A stretch of DNA of 64,000 bases from Viridibacterium sediminicola (GTDB lineage: Bacteria; Pseudomonadota; Gammaproteobacteria; Burkholderiales; Rhodocyclaceae), in assembly GCF_039631295.1 (NCBI RefSeq), contig NZ_JBDIVE010000001.1, forward strand, positions 434,001-498,000, read 5' to 3'. Position 1 is the first letter of the stretch, and each line of letters begins with the position of its first letter. This document shows positions 27,658 to 34,576 of this stretch, in pieces. The notes beneath the pieces are model-generated. The model worked only from the letters and a program-made list of their open reading frames with translations, was not told where the DNA came from and did no database searches. The position numbers and the translations under genes are program-made.

Positions 27658-29984
27658 CAGGCCAGACCTCCGATAGCGCGCAGCATCGCCTCGGCCGTCG
27701 CCGGCGCATTGAGCGGCGCAGCGCTGCCGCGTGCCGCCGAGCAGGCGTCGCGCAGTGCGAAGAACACGGCGAAAGCCAGCATCAAGGGCGGTTCGCCGAC
27801 AGCCTTGGAGCGATGAATGCTGTCTTCGACATTGGCATTGTCGAACAGCTTCACATTGAGGATCGCCGGGCAATCACTGGCCGCCGGAATCTTGTAGGTC
27901 GAGGGCGCGTGGGTCATGTTGCGCCCCTTCTGCGAACCATCGGGGCGGAACCACAGCTCCTCGCTGGTCAGCCAGCCCATGCCCTGAATGAAGCCACCTT
28001 CGATCTGGCCGATGTCGATATCCGGATTGATGGACTTGCCTACGTCATGCAGGATATCAACACGCAGCACACTCGACTCACCAGTCAGCGTATCCACCGC
28101 CACCTCGGCACAGGCCGCGCCGTAAGCGTAGTAGAAGAACGGCTTGCCCTGCATGGTGTCCTTGTTCCAGTGGATTTTCGGCGTGGCGTAAAAGCCGGCA
28201 TCCCACAGCTGCACGCGGGCGCGGTAAGCAGCAATCACCACCTCGCCAAAGGCCTGCTGGATATCGCCAGAGATCAGCTTGCCATCGGCAAACACCACGC
28301 TCTCCGCCGCCACGCCGTGCTGCTGGGCGAAGAAGGCCGCCAGGCGCGCCTTGATCTTCAGCGCCGCATCCTGCGAGGCCTTGCCGTTCAGATCGGTGCC
28401 GCTCGACGCGGCGGTGGCCGAGGTATTCGGCACGCGGCTGGTGTCGGTCGCCGCCATGCGCACGGCATCCGCCGGCAAGCCGAACTCGTTGGCGACGATC
28501 TGGCGGATCTTGGTGTAGAGCCCCTGCCCCATCTCGGTCCCGCCTTGCGTGACCATCACTGTGCCATCGGCATACACATGAACCACCGAACCGGCCTGGT
28601 TGTACATCGTGGCATTGAAAGAGATGCCGAACTTCAGCGGGGTCAGTGCGATGCCGCGCTTGACCACCGGGCTGCTGGCATTGAAGGCCGCAACCGCAGC
28701 ACGACGCGCCCGGTAATCGCTGCTCGCGACCAGCTCTTCAACCAGGGCCGGTGCCACGTTGTCTTCAATCTTCGTGCCGTAGGGCGTGGTGATGCGTGCG
28801 TCGCCACTCGACGGGCCGTAGAAATTCACACGCCGCACATCGAGCGGATCGACTCCAAGGAAGCGCGCAATGTCATCGATGATGTACTCGATGGCGAACA
28901 TGCCTTGCGGGCCGCCGAAACCCCGGAACGCGGTGTTCGACACGGTATGCGTCTTGCAGCGCAGATTCCGCACATCGACCGAATCGAGGTAGTAGCAATT
29001 GTCGAAGTGGCACAGCGCGCGGTCATTCACCGGACCGGAGAGGTCGGCGGAGAAACCGCAGCGCGAAGCCATCAGCAGCTTGAGGCCCAGAATCTGCCCC
29101 GTAGCATCGAAGCCGACCTCCCACTCGAATTCAAAATCGTGGCGCTTGCCGGTGATGCTCATATCATCATCGCGATCGAGCCGCAGCTTGACCGGGCGGC
29201 CAGTTTTCCAGGCGGCCAGCGCGGCGGCACAGGCGATTTGCGCCGATTGCGATTCCTTGCCGCCGAAGGCGCCGCCCATGCGCCGGCATTCAACGCTGAC
29301 CTGGTGGCTGTGCCAGCCGAACATGTGCGCGACGGCGTGCTGCATCTCGGTCGGATGCTGGGTCGAGCTGTAGACGTGCATGCTGTCCTGCTCGCCGGGG
29401 CGCGCGTAAGCGATCTGCCCTTCGAGATAGAAATGCTCCTGGCCACCGTGCGCTGCGCGTCCGCTCAAACGATGCGGGGCGGCCGCCAGCACAGCCTGCG
29501 TGTCGGGGCCGCGCTGCATGTGCACCGGCGGCAAGACCCAGGATTCGGCCGCAGCGGCTTCTGCAGCGGTGAGGAAAGCCGGCAGCGTCTCGTATTCAAC
29601 GATTGCCTTGCGCGCCGCACGCCGCGCCGCCTCGTGCGTCTCGGCGACGACCAGAAACATCGCCTGGCCATAGAACTGCACCAGGCCATCGGCCAGGATC
29701 GGATCGTCGTGGATGATCGGGCCAACGTCATTGAGTCCCGGAATATCCTTGGCCGTCAGCACAGCGACCACGCCGGGCGCCTTGCGTACCGGCTCCAGAT
29801 CCAGCTTGGTGATGCGCCCATGGGCACAGGTGGACATGCCGAAAGCCGCGTGCAGGGTGCCCTGGATTTCGAGCATGTCGTCGATGTAGGTGGCGCGCCC
29901 GGCCACATGCAGCGGGCCGCTCTCGTGCCCCAGCGACTGCCCGACAGCGGGCAGCGCGGGTGCAGTGGATTCCATGCGTTTCAT
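27657..29984 (-). CDS. xdhB: Xanthine dehydrogenase, molybdopterin-binding subunit
   Basis: 775 residues. Large subunit that binds molybdopterin and oxidises hypoxanthine and xanthine to uric acid. GGAFGGKESQ, the FRGFGGPQGM arginine loop, GGTEMGQGLYTK and the C-terminal KAVGEPPLMLA with the catalytic base glutamate are all present. The open frame extends far upstream inside xdhA, but the ATG at 29982-29984 with AGGAGGT upstream gives the normal length. It overlaps xdhA by ATGA and xdhC by one base, so the three are translated together. Confidence 0.97.
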   Translation of the reverse strand: MKRMESTAPALPAVGQSLGHESGPLHVAGRATYIDDMLEIQGTLHAAFGMSTCAHGRITKLDLEPVRKAPGVVAVLTAKDIPGLNDVGPIIHDDPILADGLVQFYGQAMFLVVAETHEAARRAARKAIVEYETLPAFLTAAEAAAAESWVLPPVHMQRGPDTQAVLAAAPHRLSGRAAHGGQEHFYLEGQIAYARPGEQDSMHVYSSTQHPTEMQHAVAHMFGWHSHQVSVECRRMGGAFGGKESQSAQIACAAALAAWKTGRPVKLRLDRDDDMSITGKRHDFEFEWEVGFDATGQILGLKLLMASRCGFSADLSGPVNDRALCHFDNCYYLDSVDVRNLRCKTHTVSNTAFRGFGGPQGMFAIEYIIDDIARFLGVDPLDVRRVNFYGPSSGDARITTPYGTKIEDNVAPALVEELVASSDYRARRAAVAAFNASSPVVKRGIALTPLKFGISFNATMYNQAGSVVHVYADGTVMVTQGGTEMGQGLYTKIRQIVANEFGLPADAVRMAATDTSRVPNTSATAASSGTDLNGKASQDAALKIKARLAAFFAQQHGVAAESVVFADGKLISGDIQQAFGEVVIAAYRARVQLWDAGFYATPKIHWNKDTMQGKPFFYYAYGAACAEVAVDTLTGESSVLRVDILHDVGKSINPDIDIGQIEGGFIQGMGWLTSEELWFRPDGSQKGRNMTHAPSTYKIPAASDCPAILNVKLFDNANVEDSIHRSKAVGEPPLMLAFAVFFALRDACSAARGSAAPLNAPATAEAMLRAIGGLA

Positions 29985-31438
29985 GCTGTTACCTCCTGCG
30001 CACGCAAAACCCCGGCGCCGGAGTGATCCAGCCACCAGCGCCACAACAGATTCTGCGCAACCTGCATGCGATACGCCGCCGTGGCGCGCATATCGTCGAG
30101 CGGCTGATAGTCCTGCGCCAGCGCCTGCATGGCTGCGCGCACCGTCGCCGCATCCAGCAGCTTGCCCTGCAGCGCCGCCTCGGCCTGCGCCGCGCGCTTG
30201 GGCGTGGCCGCCATGCCGCCGTAGGCGATGCGCGCCTCTGTCACCACGCCCGCCGTATCGATGCTCAGGGCGATGGCCGCACAGACGGCGGAGATGTCCT
30301 GATCCATGCGCTTGGAGACTTTCCAGGTACGGAAGTGCGTGCCTTCGCGGCGCAGAGGAATGCGCAGCGCTCGGACGAACTCGCCCGGCTCGCGCGCCGT
30401 TTTCTGGTAAGCCAGGTAGAAGTCTTCGAGCGGCATTTCGCGAACGCGCTCGCCCTTCTGCAGAATGATGCGCGTGCCGACGGCGATCAGGCCGGGCATC
30501 GAGTCGCCGATCGGCGAACCATTGGCGACATTGCCACCGAGCGTGCCGGCATTGCGGATCGGCGTCGATGCGAAGCGCTGCGCCAGCTCGGTCCACGCCG
30601 GCTCGTCAGTCACCAGTGCAGCAAAGGCATCGCTGAGGCTGACGCCGGCGCCAATCACCAGGGCATCGGCCTCGCGCTGGATGCTCTTCAGTTCGGCAAC
30701 GGCGCCCAGATAGATGATGTTGCCCAGCTCACGCAGCTGCTTGGTCACCCACAGGCCAACGTCGGTCGAGCCGGCAAGGATGCGCGCGCCGGGCAGCGCC
30801 TCGCAGCGCTGCGCCAATTCAGCCAGGCTGCGCGGGGCGTAGAAGTGCTGACCAGCGAATTCGTACTCCAGCGATGACAGGGCGGCCAGCTCGTCCAGCG
30901 CAGCGCGCAGCGGCGAGCGGTCGATCTTGACCACCGGTTTGTCCCAGGCCGCGCGGGCAGCATCGACGATGGGGCGATAGCCCGTGCAGCGGCACAGATT
31001 GCCCGACAGGCATTGATTGACTTCATCGCGCGTCGGCGCGGCCTCACGTTTTTCGTAGTCGGCCCACAGCGACATCACGATGCCCGGCGTACAGAAACCA
31101 CATTGCGAACCGTGGTGTTCAACCATCGCCTGCTGCACCGGGTGCAGGGCTTCGGCAGTGGCCAGATCTTCGATGGCGAACAGCGCCTTGCCGTCGAGCG
31201 TCGGCAGGAACTGGATACAGCTATTGACGGCTTCGAGCCGCACGCCGCCGGGGGCGGCATCGTCACGCGTACCGATCACCACGGTACAGGCGCCGCAGTC
31301 ACCCTCGCCGCAGCCTTCCTTGGTACCCACACAATGTTCGTCTTCGCGCAGCCATTGCAGCACCGTGCGCTGCGGCGACAGGCCGCTGGCCTGCACGATG
31401 CGGCCGCGATGCCAGAACTGGATGGGGCGTTGCGTCAT
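29981..31438 (-). CDS. xdhA: Xanthine dehydrogenase, iron-sulfur/FAD subunit
   Basis: 485 residues. An N-terminal plant-type 2Fe-2S domain (CVGTKEGCGEGDCGACTVV), a second 2Fe-2S helical domain (QCGFCTPGIVMSLWADY, NLCRCTGYRPI), then the FAD-binding domain (ILAGSTDVGLWVTKQLR, NAGTLGGNVANGSPIGD) and the CO dehydrogenase flavoprotein C-terminus. It passes electrons from the molybdenum centre to NAD. First gene of the minus-strand operon; start ATG at 31436-31438 with GAGGA upstream. Confidence 0.97.
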   Translation of the reverse strand: MTQRPIQFWHRGRIVQASGLSPQRTVLQWLREDEHCVGTKEGCGEGDCGACTVVIGTRDDAAPGGVRLEAVNSCIQFLPTLDGKALFAIEDLATAEALHPVQQAMVEHHGSQCGFCTPGIVMSLWADYEKREAAPTRDEVNQCLSGNLCRCTGYRPIVDAARAAWDKPVVKIDRSPLRAALDELAALSSLEYEFAGQHFYAPRSLAELAQRCEALPGARILAGSTDVGLWVTKQLRELGNIIYLGAVAELKSIQREADALVIGAGVSLSDAFAALVTDEPAWTELAQRFASTPIRNAGTLGGNVANGSPIGDSMPGLIAVGTRIILQKGERVREMPLEDFYLAYQKTAREPGEFVRALRIPLRREGTHFRTWKVSKRMDQDISAVCAAIALSIDTAGVVTEARIAYGGMAATPKRAAQAEAALQGKLLDAATVRAAMQALAQDYQPLDDMRATAAYRMQVAQNLLWRWWLDHSGAGVLRAQEVTA

Positions 31439-31554
31439 GGCATTCCTCTCAGATTTGATCCGAATCAAACTAGCACGCCCTATGCCGGAGCTGGCACGCT
31501 CCCGGCAATAGAGTTTATGCCTCGGACCTCAGTTTAAATAAAAGCTTGCTGCGC

Positions 31555-32046
31555 CTAAACCGGCGTCCAGAAACCCTGATGGGCGACGGCGGCCTCGTCT
31601 TCGAGCAGGGGGCCGAAGACTTCAATCGGGCGCTGACCGCGCGTGAACACTTCGCGACAGGGCAGCGACAGGGTCGGGTTCTCCGGATCGTTGCCGGTCA
31701 CGCCAAGCAGATTGACTTCCGACATGCCGTACACCACGCGGCCGATGCCACACCAGTAGATCGCCCCGGCACACATCGCACAGGGCTCGGCATTGGTGTA
31801 GAGCGTACTCTGCGCCAGCTCGGCCGGCGTCAGGCGCCGTGCAGCCTGCGCTGCGGCGACGCGTTCGGCATGGCGCGTCGGGTCGCCCTGTGGCAGGCGC
31901 GAATCATTGAAGCACTCAACGACGATCTGCCCATCCGGCCCGACCACCAGTGCCGCAAAGGGGTGACGCCCCTGCACACGACTCTCCATCGCCAGTGCGA
32001 AACTGTGGCGCAACCAGTGCAAATCCTTTTCTTCAAGCACGGACAT
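31555..32046 (-). CDS. Cytidine-deaminase-fold nucleobase deaminase (guanine deaminase-like)
   Basis: 163 residues. The zinc site is clear: HAERVAAA supplies the histidine and proton-shuttle glutamate, PCAMCAGAI the two cysteines. Length and the C-terminal HQGFW match small CDA-fold guanine deaminases such as the Nitrosomonas enzyme, which also acts on ammeline. It is thus a second, unrelated route from guanine to xanthine beside the amidohydrolase-type GuaD in this locus, or it acts on another aminopurine. It is transcribed divergently from the BMP binding-protein gene and sits 116 bases upstream of xdhA on the same strand. Confidence 0.8.
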   Translation of the reverse strand: MSVLEEKDLHWLRHSFALAMESRVQGRHPFAALVVGPDGQIVVECFNDSRLPQGDPTRHAERVAAAQAARRLTPAELAQSTLYTNAEPCAMCAGAIYWCGIGRVVYGMSEVNLLGVTGNDPENPTLSLPCREVFTRGQRPIEVFGPLLEDEAAVAHQGFWTPV

Positions 32047-32101
32047 GACTATTCTCCCAAGCTAAGATTGTTACCATGTTGCCCGCATTCGGTGCATCCC
32101 G

Positions 32102-32119
32102 CACTTATATGTCTCATCA
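32102..32119 (+). promoter_or_regulatory. Candidate shared operator upstream of the BMP binding-protein gene
   Basis: CACTTATATGTCTCATCA. The same sequence, lacking one AT pair, occurs at 49381-49396 upstream of the Tsx-like porin gene, and a related ATGAGGCATAAG occurs at 17107-17118. Both near-identical copies lie about 95 bases from their start codons. Confidence 0.4.
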
Positions 32120-32179
32120 GTACCCAGCGATGGAATCGCCGGGCGCTGAGGATTACAGTCTGACCATCGATCACCCGTA

Positions 32180-32196
32180 GGGCCGTGTCGCGGCCC
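32180..32196 (+). promoter_or_regulatory. Leader hairpin before the BMP binding-protein gene
   Basis: GGGCCG/CGGCCC stem with a TGTCG loop, ending 9 bases before the AAGGAG ribosome binding site. It could tune translation or mRNA stability; I could not assign it to a riboswitch class. Confidence 0.35.
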
Positions 32197-32217
32197 TGCT
32201 TCACGAAGGAGAGCAAG

Positions 32218-33300
32218 ATGTCTTCAATGTTGCAAAAATGTGCGCGTATGGCGGCCCTGACCGTCTCGATGCTTGCCATGACGATGGCAAACGCGGCAGA
32301 CCCGGTCAAAGCTGCTTTCGTGTACATCGGCCCGACCGGCGACCACGGCTGGACCTACGCACATGATCAGGGCCGCAAGGCGACCGAAGCGGCACTGGCC
32401 GGCAAGGTCACTACCGTTGGCGTCGAAAACGTACCGGAAACGGCCGATGCCGAGCGCGTCATCCGCGACCTGGCCTCGAAGGGCAACAAGATCATCTTCG
32501 CCACCTCCTTCGGCTACATGAACGCCATGGAAAAGGTTGCCAAGAGCTTCCCCAAGGTCGCCTTCATGCACGCCACCGGCTACAAGATGGGCAAGAACCT
32601 CGGCATCTACGATGTGCGCACCTATGAAGGCGCCTACATGCTGGGTGTGGTCGCCGGCAAGATGAGCAAGAGCGGCAAGCTCGGCGTGGTCGGCTCCTTC
32701 CCGATCCCCGAAGTGATCCGCAACATCGACGCCTTCACCATCGGCGCACGCAGCGTCAATCCCAAGATCACCACCAAGGTCATCTGGGTGAGCACCTGGT
32801 TCGATCCGGGCAAGGAACGTGAAGCCGCGCTGACCCTGATCTCGCAAGGCGCCGACGTGCTGATGCAGAACACCGACTCGCCCGCCGTCGTGCAAGCCGC
32901 GCAGGAAAAAGGCATCTACGCCTTCGGCTGGGATTCGGACATGAGCAAGTTCGGCGGCAAGGCACAGCTGGCTGCTTCGGTGCTCAACTGGAGCGTCATC
33001 TACAATCAGGAAATCAGCAAGGTTGTCGATGGCAGCTGGAAGCCCTCGGCGATCTGGTACGGCGTCAAGGAAGGTGCCGTCAATATCGACAACTTCGGCC
33101 CCTCGACCCCGGCCGATGTGAAGAAGCTGGCTGAAGAGCGCCGCGATGCGATCAAGGCTGGCAAGCTGCACCCCTTCACCGGCCCGCTCAAGGACAACAC
33201 CGGCAAGGAAATCGTCGCCGCCGGCAAGACGCCGAGCGATGCTGATCTGGGCAAGTGGAATGTCTACGTCGAAGGCGTAGAGGGCACCATCCCCAAGTGA
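32218..33300 (+). CDS. BMP-family purine/nucleoside ABC transporter substrate-binding protein
   Basis: 360 residues with a signal peptide ending about MTMANAADP. The body is a Med/BmpA-type periplasmic binding protein: AAFVYIGPTGDHGWTYAHDQ, FATSFGYMNAMEKVA, NTDSPAVVQAAQEKGIYAFG and WDSDMSKF are family motifs for purine nucleoside or base binding. AAGGAGAG precedes the ATG at 32218. It is divergent from, and presumably serves, the ATPase and permeases of the minus-strand operon that starts with xdhA. Confidence 0.92.
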   Translation: MSSMLQKCARMAALTVSMLAMTMANAADPVKAAFVYIGPTGDHGWTYAHDQGRKATEAALAGKVTTVGVENVPETADAERVIRDLASKGNKIIFATSFGYMNAMEKVAKSFPKVAFMHATGYKMGKNLGIYDVRTYEGAYMLGVVAGKMSKSGKLGVVGSFPIPEVIRNIDAFTIGARSVNPKITTKVIWVSTWFDPGKEREAALTLISQGADVLMQNTDSPAVVQAAQEKGIYAFGWDSDMSKFGGKAQLAASVLNWSVIYNQEISKVVDGSWKPSAIWYGVKEGAVNIDNFGPSTPADVKKLAEERRDAIKAGKLHPFTGPLKDNTGKEIVAAGKTPSDADLGKWNVYVEGVEGTIPK

Positions 33301-33309
33301 ACACGCCAT

Positions 33310-33409
33310 GAAGCGGGCTGCGCGGGTCGCCAGCTGTGTTGCCTCGCTCGCCGTGCCCAAGCACTGCTCTGCGCGAGGCGCCTTGCCGGCAACCCGCTCG
33401 CTCCGCTTC
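33310..33409 (+). repeat. Long imperfect inverted repeat after the BMP binding-protein gene
   Basis: Arms of about 45 bases beginning GAAGCGG (33310) and ending CCGCTTC (33409) match imperfectly along their length. It could form a large hairpin that protects or ends the upstream transcript, but has no T-tract. Confidence 0.45.
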
Positions 33410-33437
33410 CTGACATGTTCAAGTCCTGTGATATAAA
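33410..33437 (+). promoter_or_regulatory. Sigma70-type promoter of the adenine deaminase gene
   Basis: CTGACA (33410-33415), 16-base spacer, TATAAA (33432-33437). The start would fall near 33444, exactly at the foot of the hairpin listed next. Confidence 0.55.
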
Positions 33438-33443
33438 TTCAAG

Positions 33444-33472
33444 AACGTCATTCTTTTCAGAATGACGTTTTT
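33444..33472 (+). promoter_or_regulatory. 5'-leader hairpin with T-tract before the adenine deaminase gene
   Basis: Perfect 11-bp stem AACGTCATTCT/AGAATGACGTT with loop TTTC, followed by TTTTT, ending 18 bases before the start codon and 12 before the ribosome binding site. It has the shape of an intrinsic terminator but lies between the promoter and the gene, so it may be an attenuator or may stop read-through from upstream. Confidence 0.55.
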
Positions 33473-33490
33473 CATTTGTGGAGAAGGAAT

Positions 33491-34498
33491 ATGGACATCC
33501 TGCAACGCGCACTCAGCTGCCCCAAGGCTGAACTTCACCTGCACATCGAAGGCTCGCTGGAACCCGAGCTGGCCTTTGCGCTGGCCCAGCGCAACCGCAT
33601 CGACTTCCCCTTCGCCAGCGTCGAGGCGCTGCGTGCAGCTTACGACTTCAGCAATCTGCAGTCCTTCCTCGATCTGTACTACGCCTGTGCCGATGTCCTG
33701 CGCAGCGAGGAAGACTTCCACGATCTCATGCTGGCCTATCTGCGCCGCGCGGCGGCCGACGGTGTCAGCCATGCCGAGATCATGTTCGATCCGCAAACCC
33801 ATACCGCGCGCGGCATCGCCATGGGCACCGTGATCAAGGGCCTGTGTGCCGGCATCGACGCGGCACGTGCCGAGTCGGGCATCAGCGCTACGCTGATTCT
33901 CAGCTTCCTGCGCCACCTCAGCGAGGAAGAGGCTTTCGCCACTCTGCGCGAAGCCGAACCCTATCTGCAGCACGTTGCGGCTTTCGGTCTCGACTCCTCG
34001 GAGATGGGCCACCCGCCCTCGAAGTTCGAGCGCGTCTTCGCCGCCTGTCGCGCACTGGGCAAACCCGTCGTCGCCCACGCTGGCGAAGAGGGTCCGCCAG
34101 CCTACATTTATGAAGCGCTGGACCTGCTCAAAGTCAGCCGTATCGACCATGGCGTGCGCTGTACTGAAGACGCCGCCCTGGTCGCGCGCCTCGCGCAAGA
34201 ACAAATGCCGCTCACCGTCTGCCCGCTCTCCAATGTGCGGCTCTGTGTATTCAAGGAGATGCGTCAGCACAGCCTGCCGGCGATGCTTGCTGCGGATCTG
34301 TGCGTGACGATCAACAGCGACGACCCGGCCTATTTCGGCGGTTACCTCGGCAACAATATTCGCGCGGTGCAGGAAGCCTTCAACTTCGACGCGGCCACCT
34401 GGGCACGCATCTTCCGCAACAGCTTCCAGGCCAGCTTCATCAGCGCAGCAGACAAAGCTGCGTGGTGCGCCAAGGTGGACGCGCACATGCTCGGCTAA
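33491..34498 (+). CDS. Adenine deaminase (adenosine deaminase-like, Aah1/ADE type)
   Basis: 335 residues. Zinc-dependent deaminase with KAELHLHIEGSLEPE, VVAHAGEEGPP and the C-terminal TINSDDPAYFGGYLGNN. The SDDPAYFGGY form is typical of the fungal Aah1 and Pseudomonas adenine deaminase branch, whereas true adenosine deaminases normally have a TDDP motif without this tail. The reaction is therefore probably adenine to hypoxanthine, feeding XdhAB. ATG at 33491 with GGAGAAGG upstream. Adenosine as substrate cannot be fully excluded by eye. Confidence 0.88.
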   Translation: MDILQRALSCPKAELHLHIEGSLEPELAFALAQRNRIDFPFASVEALRAAYDFSNLQSFLDLYYACADVLRSEEDFHDLMLAYLRRAAADGVSHAEIMFDPQTHTARGIAMGTVIKGLCAGIDAARAESGISATLILSFLRHLSEEEAFATLREAEPYLQHVAAFGLDSSEMGHPPSKFERVFAACRALGKPVVAHAGEEGPPAYIYEALDLLKVSRIDHGVRCTEDAALVARLAQEQMPLTVCPLSNVRLCVFKEMRQHSLPAMLAADLCVTINSDDPAYFGGYLGNNIRAVQEAFNFDAATWARIFRNSFQASFISAADKAAWCAKVDAHMLG

Positions 34499-34576
34499 GT
34501 AGGGCAGGAGCAGTGCAATACCTGCGTAACCTGAGCGGCGGAAAATTGGGCGATACCATTGCCCCTCCGCACAGCC

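Noticed and set aside
31488..31505. Sigma54-like sequence CTGGCACGCTCCCGGCAA on the plus strand upstream of xdhA
   Set aside because: The -12 block reads CGGC instead of TTGC, and a plus-strand promoter here would run against the next gene, which is on the minus strand.
32119..32200. TPP-riboswitch-like bits (CTGAGG, CTGACC, CGTAGGG) in the BMP binding-protein leader
   Set aside because: The conserved GGAUAAU core and the proper stem order are absent; similarity is limited to short scattered words.
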